From contig NZ_JAHRXF010000053.1 of the NCBI RefSeq assembly GCF_019104725.1, forward strand, positions 1-40,397: a stretch of DNA of 40,397 nt, given 5' to 3'. The position numbers were made by a program, and so were the translations under genes. Source of the DNA: Streptomyces corallincola. GTDB lineage: Bacteria > Actinomycetota > Actinomycetes > Streptomycetales > Streptomycetaceae. This document shows, piece by piece, positions 1-7,186 of this stretch. The notes under the pieces are model-generated. The model was not told where the DNA came from. It searched no databases and saw only the letters and a list, made by a program, of their open reading frames with translations. Position 1 is the first letter of the stretch. Each line of letters starts with the position of its first letter.

Positions 1-97
1 ATGCCAGCCGGGGCGGGGCGAACCGGGGGACGGATCTTGCGCGTCTTCGGCCGGCGAGATCCGCGGAGGGGACGGCGGAGGAAATAGGGGGGTTCTC

Positions 98-889
98 ATG
101 GATATCCGTAGGGGAACGGCGTCCACGCGTCCGGGATCGGGGGCGGGGCCACAGGCGGAGTACGGGCCGGGGTCGGAATCGGGGCCGGGGCCGGGGCCGA
201 CCCGTGGGTTCCGGCTGCGGCTCCCGCGCACCCGTGCCGGGCAGCGGCGGCTGGTATGGGGAGCGGCGGCCGGGTGTGTGCTGGCGCTGCTGCCCTCGGC
301 CTGGCTGTTCGTCTCGACGGCGGACCGGCTGCGGAGCACGGCGGACGCGCCGCGCACCGAGGTCGCCGTGGTCTTCGGCGCCGGGCTGGACGACGGCAAG
401 CCGTCGCGCTACCTCGCCGGCCGACTGCGGGCGGCGGCCGACCTCTACCGCGAGGGCAGGGTCAAGGTCGTCCTCGTCACCGGCGACAACAGCCGCGACG
501 ACTACGACGAGCCCGACGCGATGCGCGTCTACCTGCGCGCGCACGGCGTCCCGGACCGACAGGTGGTCGCCGACTACGCGGGATTCGACACCTGGGACTC
601 GTGCGTACGGGCCCGGAAGATCTTCGGCGTGGACCGGGCGGTCCTGATCAGCCAGGGCTTCCACATCCGCCGCACGGTCGCGCTGTGCGAGGCGGCGGGT
701 ATCGACTCGTACGGCGTCGGGGTGTCGGACAGGCATGACGTCACCTGGTACTACGGCGGCACGCGCGAGGTCTTCGCGGCGGGCAAGGCGGCACTGGACG
801 CGGCCTTCCAGCCCGACCCGCACTTCCTGGGGCACCGCGAGCCGGGCGTGGCACGGGCGCTGGAGTCAGCAGGGCACCGAGGGCACTGA
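98..889 (+). CDS. DUF218 (SanA/YdcF-like) membrane-anchored protein
   Basis: A 263-residue protein of the ElyC/SanA/YdcF (DUF218) family. A disordered Gly/Pro-rich N-terminus (about 1-45) precedes one membrane helix (about 51-72, rich in Ala, Leu and Val). The family domain follows outside the membrane, with VVFGAGLDDGKPS, LVTGDNSRDDYDEPDAM and LISQGFHIRRT. SanA of E. coli affects envelope barrier function and vancomycin sensitivity at high temperature; the chemistry of the family is unclear, so a role in envelope maintenance is only inferred. The ATG is preceded by purine-rich GGAGGAA and AGGGGGG. The C-terminus beyond about residue 235 is not conserved in my recollection. The gene stands alone. 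Confidence 0.85.
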   Translation: MDIRRGTASTRPGSGAGPQAEYGPGSESGPGPGPTRGFRLRLPRTRAGQRRLVWGAAAGCVLALLPSAWLFVSTADRLRSTADAPRTEVAVVFGAGLDDGKPSRYLAGRLRAAADLYREGRVKVVLVTGDNSRDDYDEPDAMRVYLRAHGVPDRQVVADYAGFDTWDSCVRARKIFGVDRAVLISQGFHIRRTVALCEAAGIDSYGVGVSDRHDVTWYYGGTREVFAAGKAALDAAFQPDPHFLGHREPGVARALESAGHRGH

Positions 890-1479
890 GGGCACTGGCC
901 GGAGCACCCCGGCCGGACCCCACTGGACCCGCCCGCACCCGCCCGCACCCGCCCGCACCCGCCCGCACCCGCCCGCACCCGCCCGGATTATTCGGGAAAT
1001 TGATTTCCGCCGGTTTTGCGGCCACCGGAATTGGGTCGCGCTCCGCCGAAATGAACCGGAGCACGAAAAACACGGACCACGCCGCCCGGAACGACAGCGG
1101 ACGTCGCAGGTGAGAATCAGGTGTGAATCACTCCTCCCCAGGCGGGAGTTGAAGATCCACGCCGTGAAGCGGTGGAGAACTGGATCATTGACCCCACATC
1201 CACCACCGTAAACACAAAATGCACTGCCCGTATCACGAATGGTGACAGGCAGGTAATGCTCATCACACCGAAAAGGTCTGATGGCCTTCACTTTGCACAT
1301 GTTATTGTCCGTTGTCCTATTCGCCCACGGGTCGCGCGGCGCGCGGAGACTCCGCCCCCTCCACGACCCGGATCACCTCCGGGCCGCACACGCGGCCCGC
1401 GTGACCCGCACGGCGCCGCCGGACGACCGAGAGGTGCGCCCCGGCCCCTCCCCCACCTGAACGACCTCTGGAAGCCCCC
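890..1479. other. Intergenic region upstream of the formate/nitrite channel gene
   Basis: No convincing gene. It starts with GAGGGCACT-type repeats, then five 10-bp tandem copies (931-980), then the short inverted repeat GGAAAT-TG-ATTTCC (995-1008). From about 1090 to 1330 the base composition is clearly less GC-rich than the flanks and codon bias is lost, which suits a long regulatory region or 5' leader for the channel gene. The minus-strand open frame at 866-1300 lacks Streptomyces codon bias. Confidence 0.6.
931..980. repeat. Five perfect tandem copies of a 10-bp unit
   Basis: The decamer GCCCGCACCC is repeated exactly five times, with a partial sixth copy (GCCCG) after it. It lies about 40 bp downstream of the DUF218 gene. 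A repeat of this type can change copy number by slippage and could be useful for strain typing; no function is visible. Confidence 0.9.
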
Positions 1480-2361
1480 ATGCCCATATCTCCCGAACTG
1501 GCCCTGGACGAACAGGGCGCGGCGGCCGAGAGCAAGCTCGCGCTGCTCCGCGTACCCGGCCGCTACCTCGTGCTGTCCGCCCTGGCCGGTGCCTTCATCG
1601 GTATCGCCGTGGTCCTGATGATCATGGTCAGCGGTCCGCTCAACGCGGTGCACTCGCCGTGGACCAAGCTCATCCAGGGCGCGGTCTTCGCCGTCGGCCT
1701 GGTGCTGGTCATCTTCTCCGGCGGTGAGCTGGTCACCAGCACCATGATGACCGCGGTGCAGGGTGCCGTCCGCCGCCGCATCTCCCCGCTGGGCGCCCTC
1801 GCGCTGATCGTCGCCTGCTTCGTCGGCAACCTGATCGGCTCGATCGTCTTCGCGTGGCTGGTGCACAAGGCGGGCGTCCTGAACATCGCCCCGGCCCCCG
1901 GCGCACCCGCGCCCGGCGCGACGCTGCTCGAAGGTCTGCTGCACAGCAAGCTGACGGAGAGCGGCTCGACGCTGTTCTTCCGGGGTGTCCTGTGTAACTT
2001 CCTGGTCTGCCTGACCGTGTGGATGGGCGTGCGGACGCGTTCCGACGCCGCCAAGATCATGGTGATCTTCTGGGGTCTGCTCGCCTTCGTCAGCTCCGGC
2101 TTCGAGCACGTCGTCGCCAACATGACGACCTTCTCCCTGGGTCTGTTCGAGCACGTCCCCGGTGTGACCGTCGGCGCCTTCGCGCACAACATGCTCTTCG
2201 TGGGCCTCGGCAACCTGGTCGGCGGCGGCCTGCTGGTGGGCGTCGCGTACGCCTACACCAGCCACCGCAAGTCCGGCTCCGCCGAGCCCGCTCCCACGCC
2301 GGGCACCCCGGTGGAGGGCGCGACCCCGAACGCGGCGGTCCCGGCGGGCCGGGGCGCCTGA
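1480..2361 (+). CDS. Formate/nitrite transporter family channel
   Basis: A 293-residue member of the FNT (FocA/NirC) family, pentameric channels that move formate, nitrite or related small anions across the membrane. Visible signatures are FSGGELVTS, the RGVLCNFLVCLTVWMG helix and GFEHVVANM, whose histidine (about residue 210) is the gating/proton-relay residue in FocA. Six membrane helices can be traced between about residues 30 and 265; the tail is Pro/Ala-rich. The insertion APAPGAPAPGA (about 140-150) lengthens one extracytoplasmic loop. No nitrite reductase or formate-metabolism gene lies nearby, so the substrate cannot be told from context. The ribosome site is weak (CTGGAAG). The long, less GC-rich upstream region may hold its regulation. 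Confidence 0.93.
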   Translation: MPISPELALDEQGAAAESKLALLRVPGRYLVLSALAGAFIGIAVVLMIMVSGPLNAVHSPWTKLIQGAVFAVGLVLVIFSGGELVTSTMMTAVQGAVRRRISPLGALALIVACFVGNLIGSIVFAWLVHKAGVLNIAPAPGAPAPGATLLEGLLHSKLTESGSTLFFRGVLCNFLVCLTVWMGVRTRSDAAKIMVIFWGLLAFVSSGFEHVVANMTTFSLGLFEHVPGVTVGAFAHNMLFVGLGNLVGGGLLVGVAYAYTSHRKSGSAEPAPTPGTPVEGATPNAAVPAGRGA

Positions 2362-2365
2362 CCCC

Positions 2366-2465
2366 TACGGGTCTCGCCCGTGCGGGTTCGCCCCCCCCTA
2401 CAGGTCACCCCTTACGGGTTCGCACCCCTACGGGTCACCCCGCACCCGACCCCCTACGGGTCCCC
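2366..2465. repeat. Cluster of degenerate CCCCTACGGGTCACC-type repeats
   Basis: Directly after the channel gene, CCCCTACGGGTC, CCCTACAGGTCACCCC, TTACGGGTTCGCACC, CCCCTACGGGTCACCCC and CCCCTACGGGTCCCC follow each other as imperfect tandem copies. Related copies occur elsewhere in the window (for example 9545-9655, 36675-36730 and 37739-37755). Short ACGGG/CCCGT arms could form small hairpins, but there is no strong terminator. Confidence 0.7.
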
Positions 2466-2589
2466 CGAAGCCCGCCGCAGGCGCACACCCCGCGCCCACG
2501 GCGGGCTTCCGCGTGCCGCACCCCGCTCCAGGACGTAGGACCAGCGCAGTAGGCGGTTTCCGGCCGGAGGGCGCGGTGGAGGGGGCCAG

Positions 2590-3441
2590 GTGTCGCGTAG
2601 GTTCGCGGTTATGCCCGACAGCGACTGGTTCGACCTCGACGCGTATCTGTCCCGTACCGGCTGGGCAGGCGGCCGGGAGCCCGACCTGGCGACCCTGCGG
2701 GGTGTCCACCGGGCCCATGCGCTGGCCTTCCCGTTCGAGAACCTCGACCCGCTGGCCGGTGAGGTGCCTTCGCTGGCGCCCGCCGACCTCATGGCCAAGA
2801 TGGTGCACGGGGGGCGCGGCGGGTACTGCTACGAGCAGAACACCCTGCTCAGGCTGGCCCTGCGGGCGCTGGGATTCGAGGTGACCGGGCTGGCGGGGCG
2901 GGTGGTGTACGGCACCTCCGAGGGCAACAGCCGCCCCCGCACCCACATGATGCTGCGGGTGACCCTCCCGGACGAGCCCGAGCCCTACCTCGCCGACGTC
3001 GGCTACGGCACCTTCGGCTCGCTGCTGGAGCCGGTGCCGCTGGCCGAGGGCGAGTACGAAGGGGCGGGGCGTCGGCACCGGCTGGTCCGGACCGCCCCGC
3101 AGGAGGGACCGCTGGACCAGTGGACGCTCCAGGCGTGGGACGGCGACGCCGGGGACTGGTCGGCCCAGTACGCGTTCACCCTGGAGTTCTTCGCGGAGAT
3201 CGATTTCGAGGCGTTCAACTGGTACATCGCCACCAGCCCGCGTTCGCCGTTCGTCAGCCGTGCCTTCCTCCACCGGACCACCCCGGAGCGGAGCATCTCG
3301 CTCATGGGCGGCACCTTCATGGAGCTGGGGGCCGACGGGCGGGTGAGCCAACGCGCCCTGACGGACGAGTCCGAGGCGCGCGAGATCGTCGTCACCGAGT
3401 TCGGCCTGCCGGTCCCGGAGAAGGTCCACCTGCTCGGCTGA
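2590..3441 (+). CDS. Arylamine N-acetyltransferase
   Basis: A 283-residue arylamine N-acetyltransferase (NAT), which transfers acetyl from acetyl-CoA to arylamines or hydrazines by a cysteine ping-pong mechanism; some actinobacterial members close aromatic amides in natural product pathways. The N-terminus has the family pattern FDLDAYLSRTGW and FPFENLDPL. The catalytic triad is visible: Cys80 in RGGYCYEQN, His119 in PRTHMML and Asp136 in YLADVGYGTFG. The GTG start at 2590 is chosen because GGAGGGGG lies about 4-6 bases upstream. An in-frame ATG at 2611 would give 276 residues, closer to many family members, but has no clear ribosome site. No linked biosynthetic genes are visible. Confidence 0.95.
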   Translation: MSRRFAVMPDSDWFDLDAYLSRTGWAGGREPDLATLRGVHRAHALAFPFENLDPLAGEVPSLAPADLMAKMVHGGRGGYCYEQNTLLRLALRALGFEVTGLAGRVVYGTSEGNSRPRTHMMLRVTLPDEPEPYLADVGYGTFGSLLEPVPLAEGEYEGAGRRHRLVRTAPQEGPLDQWTLQAWDGDAGDWSAQYAFTLEFFAEIDFEAFNWYIATSPRSPFVSRAFLHRTTPERSISLMGGTFMELGADGRVSQRALTDESEAREIVVTEFGLPVPEKVHLLG

Positions 3442-4020
3442 TCCCCATCTCCCCTCATTGACAGGTCACTTGCCCTACGACGTGTCCAACTCCCCTCCCT
3501 CCATGAGCCGTCCGGAAGCCGTGCCCCCAGGCGCGCGGCCGGGCGGCTCTCTTCCTGCGCGGGGCGGGGCCGCCGCCGGGACCGCGAGCCGGGCGGGAGC
3601 ACGAGGCGGGTAGGAGCACGAGGCGGGTAGGAGCACGAGCCGGGCGGGAGCGCGCGGGGAGGGACCCGAGCGGGTCGGGCCGCGAGCAGGGGACGTGAGC
3701 GGGGCGGGACCCTGCCCGCGCCGACTCGACCGGGGCAGGACCGCGCCCGCGGGGACTCGACCGGGGTGGGACCGGGAGGGGGTCCACCGATAGCCCCGCT
3801 CCATTCGTGTTATTTTCTCTCTTTTTCTTTCGCACGCCCCTGACCTGCCGGAACGCGGCACGGCTAGGCCGTCCGGGGGTCGGGTGTGCCACCCGTTCAC
3901 CGCAGTCCCGCTGACGGTTCGACAAGCGGTCCGGGCCGACTGCCACTTACCTCGAAGCAGCAGGGGCTGCCGCTCCTGACCGAGCCGGATGAACGAGTCG
4001 GACAAGCTCAGGGGAGCACC
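3442..4020. other. Intergenic region with short tandem repeats and a pyrimidine-rich patch
   Basis: No gene seen. It holds two exact 17-bp copies of GCGGGTAGGAGCACGAG (3606-3622 and 3623-3639) with degenerate flanking copies, and two copies of GACTCGACCGGGG (from 3723 and 3754). Around 3805-3835 is an unusually AT- and pyrimidine-rich patch (TGTTATTTTCTCTCTTTTTC). The last 100 bp probably carry the promoter and leader of the secreted-protein gene that follows. Confidence 0.6.
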
Positions 4021-4545
4021 ATGCGACGCACCGCCCGTCTGCTGACCGGTACCGCGCTCGCCGTGGCCGCGGCGGGACTCGCCACGGCGCCGGCCTACGC
4101 GAAGGGGACCGGCAGCAGCCTCCAGGTGTACCCGTCCACGACCATGCCCGGCAGTCAGGTCACGGTGGACACCGCGGCCTGCGGTGCGGCGGGCGCCGCG
4201 CTCGGGGACGCCGGTGCGGTGGGCGCCGGGACCTTCCCGCTGGCGGCGACCACCGAGGAGGGCAAGGCGGTCGGGCAGTTCCGGGTGCCGCCGGGGGCGC
4301 AGCCGGGCACGTACGAGATCGTCGCGCAGTGCGCGGAGGGGTCCAGGCAGGTCAGCGGTGATCTGGTGGTGGCGCTGGCGGAGACGCGCGAGCAGGTGCA
4401 GCCGCGCGGCAGTGTGAAGACCGGGGTCGGCGGGGCGCTGGGCCCCGGACCCACGCAGACCGCGGCGGGCGTGGCGGCACTGGCCGTCGCCGCCGCGGGC
4501 GGTACCTGGCTCCTGCATCGCCGGGCGAGAGGCGACGGGATCTGA
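4021..4545 (+). CDS. Small secreted protein with C-terminal membrane anchor (sortase-linked)
   Basis: A 174-residue exported protein. It starts with a classical signal peptide (MRRTARLLTGTALAVAAAGL, likely cut after APAYA), has an extracellular domain of about 100 residues with two cysteines (VDTAACGAAG and IVAQCAEG, a possible disulfide), and ends with a helix (AAGVAALAVAAAGGTWLL) and the tail HRRARGDGI. No LPXTG is present; the pre-helix region reads PRGSVKTGVGGALG, a PxGxxxTGxGG pattern I associate with proteins encoded next to Streptomyces class F sortases. The ATG at 4021 has AGGGGAG just upstream, which decides the start over the longer open frame from 3886. The sortase gene follows about 160 bp downstream. 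Function unknown; a sortase partner is inferred from position and topology. Confidence 0.85.
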   Translation: MRRTARLLTGTALAVAAAGLATAPAYAKGTGSSLQVYPSTTMPGSQVTVDTAACGAAGAALGDAGAVGAGTFPLAATTEEGKAVGQFRVPPGAQPGTYEIVAQCAEGSRQVSGDLVVALAETREQVQPRGSVKTGVGGALGPGPTQTAAGVAALAVAAAGGTWLLHRRARGDGI

Positions 4546-4706
4546 CGGACGCCCTCCGCTGTCCGTCGGCCGGTACCGCCGTCCCGCCCCCTCCGGGTCC
4601 GATGCCCCTCGCGGCCCGGAGGGGGAGGGGACCCGCACTCCGGGTCCCCCGTAGGGGATCGGCCCTGTGGAGCGCGCCGCGTTCCGCCCTCCGGAGAGGG
4701 GTTCAC

Positions 4707-5342
4707 ATGCGCAGGATCGGGGACACCGCGATAGCCGTGGTCAGTACGGCCTCCCTGGGCGTGGCCGTCTGGCTGCTCGCCGGACCGGCCGTGACGCACG
4801 CGCCGCCGCAGCCCACGGCCGCCGAGGGGCGGCCCGATCCGGGCGAGGAGCGGCTCTCCGCGCCCGCGCTGACCGCGTCCCCGCCGACCCGCGTGCGCAT
4901 CCCCGCGATCCGGGTGGCCGCGCCCCTTACGGGTCTGACCCTGAACTCCTCCGGCGGCCTGAACGCGCCGCCTCCCGCCGACAAGAACCTCGCCGGGTGG
5001 TACCGGGCGGGCACCACCCCGGGTGAGACCGGCACCGCGATCATCGCGGGCCACGTGGACAACACGAAGGGTCCCGCCGTCTTCTACGACCTCGGCGCCC
5101 TCAAGCGCGGCGCCGTCATCGAGGTGGACCGGGAGGACGGCCGCACCGCCCTCTTCACCGTGGACGCCGTCGAGGTGTACTCCGCCCGCGACTTCCCCGA
5201 CGACAAGGTCTACTCCCCCGCCCCCCGCCCCGAGCTCCGCGTCATCACCTGCGGCGGCGGCTACTCGAAGACCACCGGCTACCAGGGCAACGTGGTCGTC
5301 TTCGCCCACCTGACGGGCAGCCGCCCGGCGACGGGCCACTGA
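4707..5342 (+). CDS. Class F sortase
   Basis: A 211-residue membrane-anchored sortase-family transpeptidase. One N-terminal helix (about 5-28) is followed by a Pro-rich linker and the sortase barrel (about 60-205). Catalytic His116 lies in AIIAGHVDN and Cys182 in LRVITCGGGY. The Arg that completes the triad in studied sortases is not obvious: the segment between Cys182 and NVVVFAHL has Lys but no Arg, so the third residue differs here or lies elsewhere. The ATG at 4707 is preferred because GGAGAGGGG lies just upstream and because it places the helix at the N-terminus; the same frame stays open back to 4602. The preceding small anchored protein is a candidate substrate or partner. Class F sortase roles are poorly known. 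Confidence 0.9.
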   Translation: MRRIGDTAIAVVSTASLGVAVWLLAGPAVTHAPPQPTAAEGRPDPGEERLSAPALTASPPTRVRIPAIRVAAPLTGLTLNSSGGLNAPPPADKNLAGWYRAGTTPGETGTAIIAGHVDNTKGPAVFYDLGALKRGAVIEVDREDGRTALFTVDAVEVYSARDFPDDKVYSPAPRPELRVITCGGGYSKTTGYQGNVVVFAHLTGSRPATGH

Positions 5343-5390
5343 AGCCGAACCCGGCCACCGCTGAACCCTCGTACTCCCCCGGTCGATCCC

Positions 5391-6224
5391 CTAGTCGATC
5401 CCCGATCTCTCCACCCCCGCCACGATCCACCGCTGGAAGCAGAGGAAGACGACCAGGAGGGGGAGGATCGAGACGGTGGCCGCGGTGAAGAGTTCGTGGA
5501 GCCGGATGACCTGGGAGGTGGTGAAGGAGGAGAGGGCGACCTGGACGGTCCAGGCGGACTGGTCCTGGCCGATGACCAGGGGCCAGAGGAAGGCGTTCCA
5601 GGCGCCGAGGAAGACGATGGTGCCGACGGCGGCGAACACCGGGCGGGAGTTGGGGACGACGACCCGCCAGTAGGTGCGCCAGGGACCGAGCCCGTCCACC
5701 TGGGCCGCGTCCTCCAGCTCGCGCGGAAAGCCCAGGAAGTACTGGCGGAAGACGAAGCAGGCGAACGCCGGGAACAGGGTCGGGACGATCAGCCCGCGCA
5801 GGGTGGAGATCCAGCCGAGCGACGACACCAGCACGAAGCTGGGGACGAAGGTCACCGCGGCCGGGACGAGCAGCGTGCCGAGGATGCCGTAGAAGACCTT
5901 GTCGGCGTGGCGGTACGGGACGCGGGCGAGGCCGTAACCGGCGAGGGAGGTGAGCAGGAGGGTGCCCAGCGTCGTGACGACCGCGATCAGCGCGGAGTTG
6001 AGCAGCGAACGCGCGAAGGGGACGGACGGGTCGTCGAACAGTTCCCTGATGTTCCCCCAGTGCAGCGAGGTGGGGAAGAAGGTCCACGCGGGCGAGGTGA
6101 TCTCCTGCTCGGTGGAGAGCGCGTTGCGGATCAGCAGGTAGAACGGGATCAGGAAGAGCAGCGCGAGGACGATCAGCAGCACCAGCCGCAGTGCCCGCCC
6201 CGCGCGCACCAGCGCGTCATCCAT
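5391..6224 (-). CDS. Sugar ABC transporter permease (MalG/carbohydrate type)
   Basis: A 277-residue inner-membrane permease of the CUT1 carbohydrate ABC family, with six hydrophobic helices starting at about residue 13 (LVLLIVLALLFLIPFYLL). The conserved cytoplasmic EAA loop is seen as EDAAQVDGLGPWRTYWRVVVP, which contacts the ATPase. The ATG at 6224 follows GGAAGGAG. It lies downstream of the first permease and binding-protein genes in one operon. No ATPase gene is present, so a shared ATPase such as MsiK is likely, as for most Streptomyces sugar importers. The substrate is unknown. The initiation region upstream is a tandem duplication (see 6222-6285). Confidence 0.95.
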   Translation of the reverse strand: MDDALVRAGRALRLVLLIVLALLFLIPFYLLIRNALSTEQEITSPAWTFFPTSLHWGNIRELFDDPSVPFARSLLNSALIAVVTTLGTLLLTSLAGYGLARVPYRHADKVFYGILGTLLVPAAVTFVPSFVLVSSLGWISTLRGLIVPTLFPAFACFVFRQYFLGFPRELEDAAQVDGLGPWRTYWRVVVPNSRPVFAAVGTIVFLGAWNAFLWPLVIGQDQSAWTVQVALSSFTTSQVIRLHELFTAATVSILPLLVVFLCFQRWIVAGVERSGID

Positions 6225-6255
6225 CGGCCCGGCTCCTTCCCAGGACGTCACGCAT
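6217..6255 (-). CDS. Possible 12-codon mini-ORF overlapping the second permease start
   Basis: Within the duplicated initiation region the upstream copy also has a Shine-Dalgarno-like GGAAGGAG and an ATG (6255). It opens a 12-codon frame, MRDVLGRSRADG, ending at a TGA that overlaps the true permease start in another frame. It lies between the first permease stop (6281-6283) and the second permease start (6224), so it could couple translation. It is probably a by-product of the duplication; expression is not shown. Confidence 0.3.
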   Translation of the reverse strand: MRDVLGRSRADG

Positions 6256-6285
6256 CGGTCCGGCGCTCCTTCCGAGGACGTCACG
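6222..6285 (-). repeat. Tandem duplication of a ribosome-binding/start region
   Basis: Two adjacent copies (6222-6252, 31 bp, and 6253-6285, 33 bp) each contain, on the minus strand, CGTGACGTCCT, a GGAAGGAG core and the sequence leading to ATG. They differ by a 2-bp indel and a few substitutions. Part of a third copy is recognisable at the end of the upstream permease gene. Because the copies differ in length by a number not divisible by three, the two ATGs are in different frames. Confidence 0.85.
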
Positions 6286-7186
6286 CATCGGCGTGTCCCC
6301 TTCCCAGCCGCAGCCACCGTGCCTGGCCCAGCGTGACGGCGGCGATGATCACCGCGAGGATGACCGCGCCCGCGCTGCCCAGGCCGAGGTTCTGTCCCTG
6401 GCCGAGCGCGACGTAGTAGAGGTAGACCAGCGGCGGGCGGGCGTACGGCGGGTAACCGCTCGCGGTGGACAGCAGGTTGTAGAACTCGTCGAACGCCTGG
6501 AACGCGTTGATGACCAGCAGCAGGAGTACCGCCACCGAGGTGGCCCTGAGCTGGGGCAGCGTGATGTGGCGCAGCACGGTCCAGCCGGGGCGGGCACCGT
6601 CCACGGCGGCGGCCTCGTACAGCGCGGGGTCGATCCGCTGGAGCCCGGCGAGGAAGAGGATCATGTAGAAACCGGCCTGGAGCCAGAGCCGTACGGTGAC
6701 GACGACCAGCCAGTACCAGGGCGGCGAGGTGGTGGACAGCCAGGCCACCGGATCGCCGCCGACCCAGCCGAGCACCGTGTTGACCAGCCCGAACCGCACC
6801 CCGCTGAACAGGGACATCTTCCAGATCAGCGCCGCGACGACGTAGCTGCACGCGGCGGGCAGGAAGAACACCGAGCGGAAGAAGGCGCGCGCCCGCTTCA
6901 GCCGGTTGACCATCAGGGCCAGGCTCAGGGAGAACACGTAGGTGGTGGGGACGATGAACAGGGTGAAGACGAGGAACGTGCCGAGGCTGGAGCGGAACGC
7001 GTCGTCCCGGAGCATCGCCGTGTAGTTGCCGAACCCGACGAAGTGCGTGGGCGTGACCGTGTTGTGCGCGTCGAAGAAGCTGAGCCACACGCTCCACAGC
7101 AGCGGTACGTACGTGAACAGCGCGAGACCGGCGGCGAAGGGGCCGACGAAGATCCAGAACCAGCGCGCCGAGTTGCCGCGTATCAC
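6281..7186 (-). CDS. Sugar ABC transporter permease (MalF/UgpA type)
   Basis: A 301-residue CUT1-family permease with six membrane helices, starting with WFWIFVGPFAAGLALFTYVPLL. The EAA loop is present as YEAAAVDGARPGWTVLRHITLPQL. The start is GTG at 7186, chosen because it overlaps the stop of the binding-protein gene in the sequence GTGA, a translational coupling arrangement; the open frame further upstream is only the shadow of that gene. Together with the second permease it would form the membrane channel for the sugar delivered by the lipoprotein. The substrate is unknown; no glycosidase or sugar-specific regulator lies in the operon. Confidence 0.95.
   Translation of the reverse strand: MIRGNSARWFWIFVGPFAAGLALFTYVPLLWSVWLSFFDAHNTVTPTHFVGFGNYTAMLRDDAFRSSLGTFLVFTLFIVPTTYVFSLSLALMVNRLKRARAFFRSVFFLPAACSYVVAALIWKMSLFSGVRFGLVNTVLGWVGGDPVAWLSTTSPPWYWLVVVTVRLWLQAGFYMILFLAGLQRIDPALYEAAAVDGARPGWTVLRHITLPQLRATSVAVLLLLVINAFQAFDEFYNLLSTASGYPPYARPPLVYLYYVALGQGQNLGLGSAGAVILAVIIAAVTLGQARWLRLGRGHADA

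Noticed and set aside
931..980. CRISPR array
   Set aside because: The units are directly adjacent 10-mers with no spacers and there are no cas genes.
866..1300. Minus-strand open frame of 144 codons
   Set aside because: It runs through tandem repeats and a low-GC region, has no Streptomyces codon bias, no ribosome site and no recognisable domain.
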